From Streptomyces sp. ATexAB-D23 (GTDB taxonomy: Bacteria; Actinomycetota; Actinomycetes; Streptomycetales; Streptomycetaceae): a stretch of DNA of 64,000 bases. Numbering within the stretch: position 1 is the first letter of the stretch; every line of letters begins with the position of its first letter. The position numbers and the translations under genes are program-made. Shown here in pieces: positions 16,455 through 26,081 of the stretch. Under the pieces are notes generated by a model that did not search any database, had not been told where the DNA came from, and was given only the letters and a program-made list of their open reading frames with translations. Location: contig NZ_KB892057.1 in NCBI RefSeq assembly GCF_000373645.1, forward strand, positions 62,001 to 126,000. Reading direction: 5' to 3'.

Positions 16455-17006
16455 GTGAGCGAACCGGCCGGGCAGCGACAAGGACGCGCCGCACGGCTCA
16501 CCCGGCTGATGCCCGCCGGGCCGAGCACCGCGGCCCGCACTCCGTTCGTCCTGCTGGTCGTCCTGCTGCTGGGCGGCGGACTGATCACCCTGCTGCTGCT
16601 CAACTCCGCGCTCAACGAGGGGTCGTTCCGGCTGAGCGAGCTGAAGAAGCGGACCACCGAACTCACCGACGAGCAGCAGGCCCTCCAGCGCGACGTCGAC
16701 GCCTCCTTCGAGCCCGACGCCCTGGCACGCCGGGCCCGGGAGCTGGGCATGGTCCCCGGCGGCAGCCCCGCCTTCCTCGACCCGGACGGCACGGTCCGGG
16801 GGGTGCCGTCCAAGGCCACGCCGGGCCCGGACCCCGCGCCCACCCCGACCACCCCCGCGCCGGCCACCTCGGCGCCCGCGAGCCCGGCCACACCCGCGGC
16901 CCCCGCGCCCACCACCCCCGCGCCCGGCACCGCGACGGCGGCACCGGGCACCTCCACGGCCTCCGGCGCGCCGGCGGCACAGCCCTCCACGAGCCCCGGC
17001 AGGTGA
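16455..17006 (+). CDS. ftsL: FtsL-like septum formation protein
   Basis: A 183-residue bitopic membrane protein in the position of ftsL. It has a basic cytoplasmic start, one membrane segment (about residues 31-54, LLVVLLLGGGLITLLLL), a short coiled-coil-like region (LSELKKRTTELTDEQQALQRDV) and the FtsL/DivIC-type ending ARRARELGMVPGG. The last about 70 residues are Pro/Thr/Ala-rich and outside the membrane. FtsL is thought to link FtsQ and the FtsW/FtsI synthase. The GTG at 16455 has GGAG 7 nt upstream, and ftsI follows after 4 nt. Confidence 0.9.
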   Translation: MSEPAGQRQGRAARLTRLMPAGPSTAARTPFVLLVVLLLGGGLITLLLLNSALNEGSFRLSELKKRTTELTDEQQALQRDVDASFEPDALARRARELGMVPGGSPAFLDPDGTVRGVPSKATPGPDPAPTPTTPAPATSAPASPATPAAPAPTTPAPGTATAAPGTSTASGAPAAQPSTSPGR

Positions 17007-17010
17007 CCGA

Positions 17011-18996
17011 GTGCCCTCCAAGCAACCACCGCGCCGCCGGGTCCCCGGCCCCGCGCGCCCCCGCAAGGCCGCCGCGTCCGGCCGCCCGCGCCCCGAGCAG
17101 CGGCGGCGCGGCCCCTCCGGCGCGCCGCGCGGGCGCACGGCGCGCGGCCGCTCCGGCCGGCCGCTGCGGCTGGGCAGCCCGCGCCCGAGGCTCCGGCTGG
17201 TCAGCCTCGCGCTGACGCTCGTCATGATCGCGTTCGTCGTCCGGCTCCTCCAGGTCCAGGCCGTCGACGCCCACGCGTACGCCGCGAAGGCCGAGGAGAA
17301 CCGCTACCTGAGCTACACCGTGGCGGCGGAGCGCGGTGAGATCACCGACCGCGGCGGCATCGCGCTGGCCACCAGCGTCGACGCGTACGACATCACCGCC
17401 GACCCCAAGATGTTCACGCCGGCCGACAGCAAGGCGCCGGACGCCCCCCAGCAGGCCGCCGCCCTCCTCGCGCCCATCCTCGGCGTCGACGCGGCCGACC
17501 TGACGAAGCGGCTCTCCAAGCCCAGGAGCCGCTACGCGGTCCTGGCCCGCAGGCAGACCCCGCAGGTCTGGAAGCAGATCAAGGACCTGAAGTCCGCCTT
17601 CGCCGAGAAGGCCGCGAAGGACAAGGCGGCCGGCGGTCCCGGCGCCAACGTGCTGGCCGGCGTCTTCCAGGAGGCGACCACCAAGCGCGTCTATCCCAAC
17701 GGTGCCCTGGCCGCCGGGATACTGGGTTACGTCAACGCCGAGGGCAAGGGCGCGGGCGGCCTCGAATCGCAGCTGGACAAGGCACTCGCGGGCGAGGACG
17801 GCACGATCAAGTACGCCCAGTCCGGCGGCCGGCGGGTGCCCACCGCGGGCACCAAGGAGGTGCCGGCGGTCCCCGGCTCCGACATCGAGCTGACCATCGA
17901 CCGCGACATCCAGTGGGCGGCCCAGAAGGCCATCTCCGACCAGGTCGAGAAGTCGAAGGCCGACCGCGGCTACGTCATCGTGCAGAACACCCGCACCGGC
18001 GAGGTCCTCGCCATGGCCAACGCCCCCGGCTTCGACCCCAACGACCTCTCCCAGGCCGACGCCGCCTCCCTGGGCAACGCGGCCCTCCAGGACGTCTACG
18101 AGCCCGGCTCCACCAGCAAGGTGATGTCCATGGCCGCCGTGCTGGAGGAGGGCGTCGCCACCCCCGGCACGCACGTCACGGTCCCCAACCGGCTGCACCG
18201 GGGCGACCGGCTCTTCAAGGACGACATCGACCACCCCACGTGGTACCTGACGCTCAACGGCGTACTCGCCAAGTCCAGCAACATCGGAACGATCCTGGCC
18301 ACCGGTCAGCTCGGCAAGACGCAGGCCGAGTCGAACAAGGTGCTGCACTCCTACCTGAGGAAGTTCGGCATCGGGTCGCCCACCGGCCTCGACTACCCCG
18401 GCGAGACCCCCGGCATCCTCGCCAAGCCGCAGGACTGGTCGACCTCGCAGCAGTTCACGATCCCGTTCGGCCAGGGCCTCTCCCTCAACGCCATGCAGGC
18501 CGCCTCGATCTACTCGACCATCGCCAACGGCGGCGTCCGGATCGAACCGACCCTCGTCCGCGGCACCAGGGGCCCCGACGGCCGCTACACCCCCGCCGAG
18601 GCCCCCGAACAGACCAGGGTGGTCAGCGAGAAGACGGCGAAGACGCTCGCCACCATGCTCGAATCGGTGGTCGGCGACGAGGAGGGCACCGGAACGAAGG
18701 CCAAGATCCCCGGCTACCGGGTCGCGGGCAAGACCGGCACCGCCAACCGGGTCGACCCGGTGCGCGGCGGCTACCACGGCTACACGGCCTCCTTCGCCGG
18801 CTTCGCGCCCGCCGACGACCCCCAGATCACCGTCTACTGCGCGATCCAGAACCCCACCAAGGGCAGTTACTTCGGCGGCCAGATCTGCGGCCCCATCTAC
18901 AAGCAGGTCATGGAGTTCGCCCTCAAGACGCTCCAGACCCCCCCGTCCGGCAGTGAGCCGGCCCGGCTGCCGGTGTCCTACGCACCCGGCGAGTGA
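17011..18996 (+). CDS. ftsI: septal peptidoglycan transpeptidase FtsI (class B PBP)
   Basis: A 661-residue class B penicillin-binding protein that cross-links septal peptidoglycan. A long basic cytoplasmic N-terminus (about 60 residues) leads to one membrane anchor (about 67-85), the PBP dimerisation domain, then the transpeptidase domain with SXXK in EPGSTSKVMS (Ser near 366), SXN in LAKSSNIGT (near 421) and KTG in AGKTGTANR (near 574). The GTG at 17011 follows ftsL by 4 nt. In Streptomyces, FtsI is needed for sporulation septa rather than growth. Confidence 0.97.
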   Translation: MPSKQPPRRRVPGPARPRKAAASGRPRPEQRRRGPSGAPRGRTARGRSGRPLRLGSPRPRLRLVSLALTLVMIAFVVRLLQVQAVDAHAYAAKAEENRYLSYTVAAERGEITDRGGIALATSVDAYDITADPKMFTPADSKAPDAPQQAAALLAPILGVDAADLTKRLSKPRSRYAVLARRQTPQVWKQIKDLKSAFAEKAAKDKAAGGPGANVLAGVFQEATTKRVYPNGALAAGILGYVNAEGKGAGGLESQLDKALAGEDGTIKYAQSGGRRVPTAGTKEVPAVPGSDIELTIDRDIQWAAQKAISDQVEKSKADRGYVIVQNTRTGEVLAMANAPGFDPNDLSQADAASLGNAALQDVYEPGSTSKVMSMAAVLEEGVATPGTHVTVPNRLHRGDRLFKDDIDHPTWYLTLNGVLAKSSNIGTILATGQLGKTQAESNKVLHSYLRKFGIGSPTGLDYPGETPGILAKPQDWSTSQQFTIPFGQGLSLNAMQAASIYSTIANGGVRIEPTLVRGTRGPDGRYTPAEAPEQTRVVSEKTAKTLATMLESVVGDEEGTGTKAKIPGYRVAGKTGTANRVDPVRGGYHGYTASFAGFAPADDPQITVYCAIQNPTKGSYFGGQICGPIYKQVMEFALKTLQTPPSGSEPARLPVSYAPGE

Positions 18997-19013
18997 ACTC
19001 GCGGAGACCACCA

Positions 19014-20732
19014 GTGACAACCATCACCCCCGATCCCGGGAACCGGAACGAGAACCCCCGGACCCCGGCCCCCTCACTTCGCGAGAGGCCCGGTGCGCCC
19101 GGTACGCTCACCGCCGTGCCCCACGCTGAACAGTCCCGAACGACCCAGAAGGACGCGCCTGTGAACTACCCGGGAGCGCCCCGCCCGGATCGGCTGCGGC
19201 CGACCCCCCTGGTAACACTGGCGGCCCGTCTGGGAGCCGAACCGCCGGGCACCGGTGACGTCACCGGCATCACCCACGACTCCCGCGCCGTACGCCCCGG
19301 GGACCTCTACGCGGCCCTGCCGGGCGCCCGGCTGCACGGCGCCGACTTCGCCGCCCAGGCGGCCGGTCTCGGCGCGGCGGCCATCCTCACCGACCCGTCC
19401 GGCGCCGAGCGCGCCCGCGCCACCGGGGTGCCGGTCCTCGTCACCGACGACCCGCGCGGCCGGATGGGCGAACTCGCCGCCGAGATCTACGGCCACCCCG
19501 GCGCCGACCTGCTCCAGATCGGCATCACCGGCACCTCCGGCAAGACCACCACCGCCTATCTCATCGAAGGCGGCTTCCGCGGCGCCGGACGCGACACCGG
19601 CCTCATCGGCACCGTCGAGATGCGGATCGGCGACGAACGCATCAAGTCCGAGCGCACCACCCCGGAAGCCACCGATCTCCAGGCCCTGTACGCCGTCATG
19701 CGCGAACGCGGTGTGGACGCGGTGACCATGGAGGTCTCCAGCCACGCCCTGGTGCTCGGCCGGGTCGACGGCTGCGTCTTCGACGTCGCCGTCTTCAACA
19801 ACCTCAGCCCGGAGCACATGGAGTTCCACTCCGGCATGGAGGACTACTTCCAGGCCAAGGCGCGGCTGTTCACCCCGCAGCGCAGCAAACAGGGCGTCGT
19901 CAACTACGACGACGAGTACGGCCGCAGGCTCATCACCGAGGCGTCCGTGCCCATCACCACCTTCTCCGCCGAGGGCCACCCGGACGCCGACTGGCGGGCC
20001 GAGGACGTCGTCGTCGGCCAGCTCGGCTCCACCCTCACCGTGGTCGGCCCGAACGGCGAGCGGGCCACCGCCAAGGCGCCGCTGCCCGGCCCGTTCAACG
20101 TCGCCAACACCCTGGCCGCGATCGTCACCCTCGCCGTCGCCGGCATCGACCCGCAGACCGCGGCCGACGGCGTCGCGTCCGTCTCCGGGGTGCCCGGACG
20201 GCTGGAACGCGTCGACGCCGGACAGCCCTACCTCGCGCTCGTCGACTACGCGCACAAGACCGACGCCGTCGAGTCCGTGCTGCGCTCCCTGCGCAAGGTC
20301 ACCAAGGGCAGACTGCACATCGTCCTCGGCTGCGGCGGCGACCGCGACACCACCAAGCGCGGCCCGATGGGCGCCGCCGCCGCCCGGCTCGCCGACACCG
20401 CCGTACTGACCTCCGACAACCCCCGCTCCGAGGACCCGCTCGGCATCCTGGCCGCCATGCTCGCCGGCGCCGCCGAGGTGCCCGTCCACGAGCGCGGCGA
20501 CGTCCTGGTCGACGCCGACCGGGCCGCGGCCGTCGCCGCCGTCGTCGGCCGCGCCGAGCCCGGGGACACCGTGCTCATCGCCGGCAAGGGCCACGAGCAG
20601 GGCCAGGACATCCATGGCGTCGTCCGCCCCTTCGACGACCGGGTGGTCCTGCGCGCCGCCATCGAGCGGTCCCTGGGGCACGAGAGCACCACCCCCTGTG
20701 CCTCCACCCACGAGAACAACAGTCAGGGATGA
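19014..20732 (+). CDS. murE: UDP-MurNAc-tripeptide synthetase MurE
   Basis: MurE adds the third residue, the diamino acid (LL-diaminopimelate in Streptomyces), to UDP-MurNAc-L-Ala-D-Glu in the cytoplasm. The ATP loop is GITGTSGKTTTAYL (about 170-183), followed by THDSRAVRPGDLYAALPG before it and DYAHKTDAVESVL and the DNPR motif (TSDNPRSEDPL) after it; DNPR is the diaminopimelate-binding signature. The start is uncertain: GTG 19014 has GGAG 7 nt upstream and gives 572 residues with about 50 extra N-terminal residues; GTG 19116 has TACGCT 7 nt upstream; GTG 19161 has GAAGGA 7 nt upstream and begins close to the usual family start. Confidence 0.95.
   Translation: MTTITPDPGNRNENPRTPAPSLRERPGAPGTLTAVPHAEQSRTTQKDAPVNYPGAPRPDRLRPTPLVTLAARLGAEPPGTGDVTGITHDSRAVRPGDLYAALPGARLHGADFAAQAAGLGAAAILTDPSGAERARATGVPVLVTDDPRGRMGELAAEIYGHPGADLLQIGITGTSGKTTTAYLIEGGFRGAGRDTGLIGTVEMRIGDERIKSERTTPEATDLQALYAVMRERGVDAVTMEVSSHALVLGRVDGCVFDVAVFNNLSPEHMEFHSGMEDYFQAKARLFTPQRSKQGVVNYDDEYGRRLITEASVPITTFSAEGHPDADWRAEDVVVGQLGSTLTVVGPNGERATAKAPLPGPFNVANTLAAIVTLAVAGIDPQTAADGVASVSGVPGRLERVDAGQPYLALVDYAHKTDAVESVLRSLRKVTKGRLHIVLGCGGDRDTTKRGPMGAAAARLADTAVLTSDNPRSEDPLGILAAMLAGAAEVPVHERGDVLVDADRAAAVAAVVGRAEPGDTVLIAGKGHEQGQDIHGVVRPFDDRVVLRAAIERSLGHESTTPCASTHENNSQG
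19103..19108 (+). promoter_or_regulatory. possible internal leaderless -10 box in murE
   Basis: TACGCT matches TANNNT and ends 7 nt before an in-frame GTG at 19116. It may drive a shorter MurE or be chance; no clear -35 box accompanies it. Confidence 0.3.
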
Positions 20733-20736
20733 CCAA

Positions 20737-22143
20737 GTGATCGCCCTTTCCCTCGCCGAGATCGCCGCAATCGTCGGCGGGCAGACGCACGACATACCGG
20801 ATCCGTCGGCAACCGTCAGCGGGCCGGTCGTCATCGACTCCCGGAAGGTGACCCCAGGCAGCCTCTTCGTCGCCTTCGCCGGCGAACGCTCCGACGGCCA
20901 CGACTACGCCGGGCGCGCTGTCGAGGCGGGCGCCGCGCTCGTCCTGGCCACCCGCCCCGTCGGCGTCCCCGCGATCGTCGTGGACGACGTGGTGGCGGCC
21001 CTCGGGGCGCTCTCCCGCGCCGTCGTCGCCCGCCTCGGCGCCACCGTCGTCGCCCTCACCGGCTCCGCGGGCAAGACCTCCACCAAGGACCTCATCGCCC
21101 AGCTCCTGGAGCGCAAGGGGCCCACCGTCTACCCCGAGGGCAACCTCAACAACGAGATCGGCCTGCCGCTCACCGCGCTGCGCGCCACCGACGAGACCCA
21201 GCACCTGGTCCTCGAAATGGGCGCCCGCTACATCGGCGACATCCGCTACCTCACCGGACTCGTCCCGCCGCGCATCGGCCTCGTACTGAACGTCGGCAGC
21301 GCCCACATCGGCGAGTTCGGCGGCAAGGAGCAGATCGCCCAGGCCAAGGGCGAGATGGTCGAGTCGCTGCCCGAGGACGGCACCGCCGTGCTCAACGCCG
21401 ACGACCCCCTCGTACGTGCCATGGCCTCCCGCACCAAGGCACGCGTGCTCTTCTTCGGCGAAGCCGCGGATGCGGACGTACGGGGTGAGAACGTCCACCT
21501 CACCGACGACGGACGCCCCGCGTTCCGGCTCCACACACCCACCGGGTGCAGCGATGTGACCATGCGCCTGTACGGTGAGCACCACGTGTCGAACGCGCTC
21601 GCCGCGGCCGCCGTCGCCCATGAGCTGGGCCTGTCCGCAGACGAGATCGCCGAAGCGCTCTCCGAGGCGGGCACCCTCTCCCGCTGGCGCATGGAGGTCA
21701 CCGAGCGTCCGGACGGCGTGACGTTCGTCAATGACGCCTACAACGCCAACCCCGAATCCATGAAGGCCGCGCTGCGCGCGCTGGCCGCCATGGGGAAGGG
21801 GCGTCGTACGTGGGCGGTGCTCGGCCTGATGGCCGAGCTCGGCGACGCCTCGCTCGCCGAGCACGACGCGGTCGGACGGCTCGCCGTCCGGCTCAACGTC
21901 AGCAAGCTCGTCGCGGTCGGGGGCAGAGAAGCCTCCTGGCTGCAACTGGGCGCATACAACGAGGGTTCGTGGGGTGAGGAGTCGGTGCACGTGTCCGACG
22001 CACAGGCTGCCGTCGACCTGTTGCGCAGGGAACTGCGCCCGGGAGACGTCGTGCTGGTGAAGGCGTCCCGGTCGGTAGGCCTGGAGCAGGTCGTAACGGC
22101 ACTGCTGGAGAACGCGACCGAGGGCGAGGTCGCGGGCCGATGA
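20737..22143 (+). CDS. murF: UDP-MurNAc-pentapeptide synthetase MurF
   Basis: MurF, 468 residues, adds D-Ala-D-Ala to the UDP-MurNAc-tripeptide. The ATP loop is ALTGSAGKTSTKDL (about 105-118), followed by EGNLNNEIGLPLT, LEMGARYIGDIRYL and the Mur ligase C-terminal DAYNANPESMKAAL. The GTG at 20737 has AGGGA 7 nt upstream and lies 4 nt after the murE stop. Its stop overlaps the mraY start as ATGA. Confidence 0.97.
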   Translation: MIALSLAEIAAIVGGQTHDIPDPSATVSGPVVIDSRKVTPGSLFVAFAGERSDGHDYAGRAVEAGAALVLATRPVGVPAIVVDDVVAALGALSRAVVARLGATVVALTGSAGKTSTKDLIAQLLERKGPTVYPEGNLNNEIGLPLTALRATDETQHLVLEMGARYIGDIRYLTGLVPPRIGLVLNVGSAHIGEFGGKEQIAQAKGEMVESLPEDGTAVLNADDPLVRAMASRTKARVLFFGEAADADVRGENVHLTDDGRPAFRLHTPTGCSDVTMRLYGEHHVSNALAAAAVAHELGLSADEIAEALSEAGTLSRWRMEVTERPDGVTFVNDAYNANPESMKAALRALAAMGKGRRTWAVLGLMAELGDASLAEHDAVGRLAVRLNVSKLVAVGGREASWLQLGAYNEGSWGEESVHVSDAQAAVDLLRRELRPGDVVLVKASRSVGLEQVVTALLENATEGEVAGR

Positions 22144-23210
22144 GGCAGATCCTCTTCGCGGGAGCCATCGGGCTCTTCCTGACCCTGGTCGGCACTCCGC
22201 TGCTGATCAAGCTCCTGGCCCGCAAGGGATACGGGCAGTTCATCCGGGACGACGGGCCGCGCACCCACGGCTCGAAGAAGGGCACGCCCACGATGGGCGG
22301 CATCGCCTTCATCCTGGCGACGATCATCGCGTACGTCCTGGCGAAGGTGATCACCGGCGAGGACATGCGCTTCTCCGGCGTACTGGTCCTCTTCCTGATG
22401 GCCGGTATGGGACTCGTCGGCTTCCTCGACGACTACATCAAGATCGTCAAGCAGCGCTCGCTCGGACTGCGGGCCAAGGCGAAGATGGCCGGCCAGCTGA
22501 TAGTCGGGATCGCCTTCGCGGTGCTCTCGCTCCAGTTCGCCGACGCCCGGGGCAACACCCCGGCGTCCACCAAGCTCTCGTTCGTCGAGGACTTCGGCTG
22601 GTCGGTCGGCCCGGTGATCTTCGTCGTCTGGGCCCTGTTCATGATTCTCGCCATGTCCAACGGCGTGAACCTGACGGACGGTCTGGACGGCCTGGCCACC
22701 GGTGCGTCGGTGATGGTCTTCGGCGCGTACACCTTCATCGGGCTCTGGCAGTTCCAGGAGTCCTGCGCCAACGCCGCCACCCTCACCAACCCGAGCGCCT
22801 GTTTCGAAGTGCGAGATCCACTCGACCTCGCGGTCGTGGCCTCCGCGCTGATGGGCTCCTGCTTCGGCTTCCTGTGGTGGAACACCTCCCCGGCCAAGAT
22901 CTTCATGGGCGACACCGGCTCGCTCGCCCTCGGCGGCGCGCTCGCGGGGCTCGCGATCTGCTCCCGCACCGAGTTCCTGATGGCGGTGCTCGGCGGCCTC
23001 TTCGTGATGATCACGATGTCCGTCGTCATCCAGGTCGGCTCGTTCAAGATGACCGGCAAGCGCGTCTTCCGCATGGCACCGCTCCAGCACCACTTCGAAC
23101 TCAAGGGGTGGTCCGAAGTCCTTGTCGTGGTCCGCTTCTGGATCATCCAGGGCATGTGCGTGATCGTCGGACTCGGCCTCTTCTACGCAGGATGGGCAGC
23201 AAAGAAGTGA
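22140..23210 (+). CDS. mraY: phospho-MurNAc-pentapeptide transferase MraY
   Basis: MraY, 356 residues and about ten membrane segments, moves phospho-MurNAc-pentapeptide onto undecaprenyl phosphate to make lipid I. Family motifs are intact: GTPTMGG, FLDDYIK (the DD pair), NLTDGLDGLATG, and the C-terminal APLQHHFELKGWSE. The ATG overlaps the murF stop, indicating coupled translation. Confidence 0.97.
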   Translation: MRQILFAGAIGLFLTLVGTPLLIKLLARKGYGQFIRDDGPRTHGSKKGTPTMGGIAFILATIIAYVLAKVITGEDMRFSGVLVLFLMAGMGLVGFLDDYIKIVKQRSLGLRAKAKMAGQLIVGIAFAVLSLQFADARGNTPASTKLSFVEDFGWSVGPVIFVVWALFMILAMSNGVNLTDGLDGLATGASVMVFGAYTFIGLWQFQESCANAATLTNPSACFEVRDPLDLAVVASALMGSCFGFLWWNTSPAKIFMGDTGSLALGGALAGLAICSRTEFLMAVLGGLFVMITMSVVIQVGSFKMTGKRVFRMAPLQHHFELKGWSEVLVVVRFWIIQGMCVIVGLGLFYAGWAAKK

Positions 23211-24634
23211 GCAACGCGGACTGGCAGGGCAAACACGTCACGGTCGCCGGACTCGGAGTATCCGGAATCCCGGCGGCCCGCGTCCTGCACGGCCTCGGCG
23301 CCGTCGTCACCGTCGTCAACGACGGGGACGACGAGCGCTCGCGCGCCCAGGCCGCCGAGCTGGAGGCGCAGGGCATCACCGTGCGCCTCGGCGACGGGGA
23401 CACCCTGCCCGAGTCCACCGAGCTGATCGTCACCGCCCCCGGCTGGAAGCCCGGCAAGCCGCTGTTCGCGGCGGCAGCCGAAGCGGGTGTCCCGGTCTGG
23501 GGCGATGTCGAACTCGCCTGGCGGCTGCGCGGGCGGGACGGCCGGGAGCCGGCACCCTGGCTCGCGGTCACCGGCACCAACGGCAAGACCACGACCGTAC
23601 GGATGCTCGCCTCCATCCTGGAGGCCGCCGGGCTGCGCACCGCCGCCGTCGGCAACATCGGCGTCTCCCTCCTGGACGCCGTGGCGGGCGAGCAGACGTA
23701 CGACGTACTCGCCGTCGAACTCTCCAGTTACCAGCTGCACTGGGCGCCCTCGCTGCGCGCCCACTCCGCCGCCGTGCTCAACCTGGCCCCCGACCACCTC
23801 GACTGGCACGGCTCCATGGAGGCGTACGCCGCCGACAAGGGCCGGATCTACGAGGGCAACCAGGTGGCCTGCGTCTACAACGCCGCGGACCCCGCCACCG
23901 AGGACCTGGTGCGCGAGGCGGACGTCGAGGAGGGGTGCCGGGCCATCGGCTTCACCCTCGGTACGCCGGGACCCTCCCAGCTCGGCGTCGTCGACGGCAT
24001 CCTCGTCGACCGGGCCTTCGTGGCCAACCGGCAGAAGCAGGCCCAGGAACTGGCCGAGGTGGCCGACGTCAAACCGCCGGCCCCGCACAACATCGCCAAC
24101 GCCCTGGCCGCCGCCGCCCTGGCCCGCGCCTTCGGCGTCGAGCCCGCCGCCGTGCGCGACGGGCTGCGCGACTTCCGCCCCGACCCGCACCGCATCGAGC
24201 ACGTCGCCGATGTCGACGACGTCGCGTACGTGGACGACTCCAAGGCGACCAACACGCACGCCGCCGAAGCCTCCCTCGCCGCCTACGACTCCATCGTCTG
24301 GATCGCCGGCGGACTGGCCAAGGGTGCCACGTTCGACGAGCTGGTGACCGGCTGCGCCAAGCGCCTGCGGGGCGTCGTGCTGATGGGCGCCGACCGGGCC
24401 CTGATCCGCGAAGCCCTCGCGCGACACGCCCCCGAGGTCCCGGTGGTCGACCTCGACCGGACCGACACTGGGGCGATGTCCGAGGCGGTCCGCGAGGCGG
24501 CACGGCTCGCCCGGCCGGGAGACACCGTACTGATGGCCCCGGCCTGCGCCTCCATGGACATGTTCGTCAACTACAACAAGCGGGGCGAGGCCTTCGCGGA
24601 CGCCGTCCGCGCACGCGCCGCCGAGAGCGCCTGA
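23192..24634 (+). CDS. murD: UDP-MurNAc-L-Ala-D-Glu ligase MurD
   Basis: MurD adds D-Glu to UDP-MurNAc-L-Ala. The N-terminal Rossmann-like domain starts VTVAGLGVSGIPAARVL, the ATP loop is VTGTNGKTTTVRML (about 123-136), followed by VELSSYQLHW, NLAPDHLDWHG and the C-terminal DDSKATNTHAAEAS. The ATG at 23192 overlaps mraY by 19 nt; a GTG at 23207 overlapping the mraY stop as GTGA is an equal alternative, and neither has a good ribosome site. The protein is 480 residues from 23192. Confidence 0.96.
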   Translation: MGSKEVSNADWQGKHVTVAGLGVSGIPAARVLHGLGAVVTVVNDGDDERSRAQAAELEAQGITVRLGDGDTLPESTELIVTAPGWKPGKPLFAAAAEAGVPVWGDVELAWRLRGRDGREPAPWLAVTGTNGKTTTVRMLASILEAAGLRTAAVGNIGVSLLDAVAGEQTYDVLAVELSSYQLHWAPSLRAHSAAVLNLAPDHLDWHGSMEAYAADKGRIYEGNQVACVYNAADPATEDLVREADVEEGCRAIGFTLGTPGPSQLGVVDGILVDRAFVANRQKQAQELAEVADVKPPAPHNIANALAAAALARAFGVEPAAVRDGLRDFRPDPHRIEHVADVDDVAYVDDSKATNTHAAEASLAAYDSIVWIAGGLAKGATFDELVTGCAKRLRGVVLMGADRALIREALARHAPEVPVVDLDRTDTGAMSEAVREAARLARPGDTVLMAPACASMDMFVNYNKRGEAFADAVRARAAESA

Positions 24635-24650
24635 CGGCCCGGCCGCCGCG

Positions 24651-24706
24651 CCGTACCGTCCCGGACGACCGGGGCGGTACGGCTGTGCCGGGGCGGGCCC
24701 CGGCAC
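24651..24706 (+). other. two tandem hairpins between murD and ftsW
   Basis: The first hairpin (24651-24682) has 14-bp arms, one G-U pair and a 4-nt loop. The second (24685-24706) has perfect 10-bp arms and a 2-nt centre. They fill most of the 109-nt gap and could attenuate or terminate part of the transcription, or protect a processed 3' end. Confidence 0.6.
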
Positions 24707-24743
24707 CGGAGCCCCGGGCACGAGCAGTGGAGGGGACAGGGAC

Positions 24744-26075
24744 ATGCCGGCCGAAGAGAGCGTGCGTGTGCGGCCCGCCAAGGCGCGGCGCCCCGCGGCG
24801 GTGCGCACCCGGAGCACGGGCGGCCCGCGCAGCCCCCGAGGCGGCGGTGCGCGGCGGCTGTACGAGCAGGCACGCAGGGCCTGGGACCGCCCGCTGACGG
24901 CGTACTACGTGATCCTGGGCGCCGGACTCCTGATCACCGTGCTCGGCCTGGTGATGGTCTACTCCGCCTCGATGATCAAGGCCCTGGAACTCGGCAAGCC
25001 GGGCACCTACTTCTTCCGCAAACAGTTCCTGGCCGCGGTGATCGGGGCCGGACTGATGGCGCTCGCCGCCCGGATGCCGGTCAAGCTGCACCGGGCGCTG
25101 GCCTACCCGCTGCTCATGGGCGCCGTCTTCCTGATGGTGCTGGTCCAGGTGCCGGGGATAGGGATGTCGGTCAACGGCAACCGCAACTGGCTCTACCTGG
25201 GCGGCCCCTTCCAGCTCCAGCCCAGCGAGTTCGGCAAACTGGCCCTTGTGCTGTGGGGGGCGGACCTGCTCGCCCGCAAACAGGACAAGCGGCTGCTGGC
25301 CCAGTGGAAGCACATGCTCGTGCCGCTGGTCCCGGTCGCCTTCATGCTGCTCGGGCTGATCATGCTCGGCGGCGACATGGGTACTGCGATCATTCTCACG
25401 GCCATCCTCTTCGGACTGCTCTGGCTGGCCGGTGCGCCGACCCGGATGTTCGCCGCAGTGCTCGCCACCGCCGGTCTCATCGGCTTCCTGCTGATCAAGA
25501 CCAGCCCCAACCGCATGTCCCGGCTGGAGTGCATGGGAGCCAGCGAGCCCGGCCCCGGCGGCTCGTGCTGGCAGGCCGTGCACGGCATCTATGCTCTGGC
25601 GTCGGGCGGATGGTTCGGATCGGGGCTCGGTGCGAGTGTGGAAAAATGGGGTCAACTTCCTGAACCCCACACCGACTTCATCTTCGCCATCACCGGGGAG
25701 GAACTGGGGTTGGCGGGGACGCTGTCGGTACTCGCCCTCTTCGCGGCTCTAGGCTATGCGGGTATCCGCGTGGCGGGACGCACGGAGGACCCCTTCGTGA
25801 GGTACGCAGCGGGAGGTGTGACCACCTGGATCACGGCGCAGGCCGTGATCAACATCGGTGCGGTGCTCGGCCTGCTGCCGATCGCCGGTGTCCCGCTCCC
25901 GCTGTTCTCCTACGGGGGGTCGGCCCTGCTGCCGACCATGTTCGCCGTCGGGCTGATGATCGCGTTCGCGCGGGACGAGCCCGCCGCGAAGGCTGCCCTG
26001 GCCGTGCGGAGGCCCGGGGTGAGATGGAAGACGATGAGACGGCGCGTCAAGAAGCGTTCGTCCGGAGAGCGGTGA
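24744..26075 (+). CDS. ftsW: septal SEDS glycosyltransferase FtsW
   Basis: FtsW, 443 residues, a SEDS-family lipid II polymerase that works with FtsI. About ten membrane segments; signature segments include MVYSASMIKALE, GNRNWLYLGGPFQLQPSEFGKLALVLW, EEKWGQ-like VEKWGQLPEPHTDFIFAITGEE, and the C-terminal GVPLPLFSYGGSAL. The N-terminal 45 residues and the C-terminal 40 are basic and cytoplasmic. The ATG at 24744 has AGGGA upstream. It is separated from murD by hairpins and may be expressed at a different level. Confidence 0.97.
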   Translation: MPAEESVRVRPAKARRPAAVRTRSTGGPRSPRGGGARRLYEQARRAWDRPLTAYYVILGAGLLITVLGLVMVYSASMIKALELGKPGTYFFRKQFLAAVIGAGLMALAARMPVKLHRALAYPLLMGAVFLMVLVQVPGIGMSVNGNRNWLYLGGPFQLQPSEFGKLALVLWGADLLARKQDKRLLAQWKHMLVPLVPVAFMLLGLIMLGGDMGTAIILTAILFGLLWLAGAPTRMFAAVLATAGLIGFLLIKTSPNRMSRLECMGASEPGPGGSCWQAVHGIYALASGGWFGSGLGASVEKWGQLPEPHTDFIFAITGEELGLAGTLSVLALFAALGYAGIRVAGRTEDPFVRYAAGGVTTWITAQAVINIGAVLGLLPIAGVPLPLFSYGGSALLPTMFAVGLMIAFARDEPAAKAALAVRRPGVRWKTMRRRVKKRSSGER

Positions 26076-26081
26076 ATTTCG

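Noticed and set aside
15167..19020. Long minus-strand frames opposite rsmH, ftsL and ftsI
   Set aside because: They have no ribosome sites or motifs and follow the codon-position GC pattern of the opposite strand's genes.
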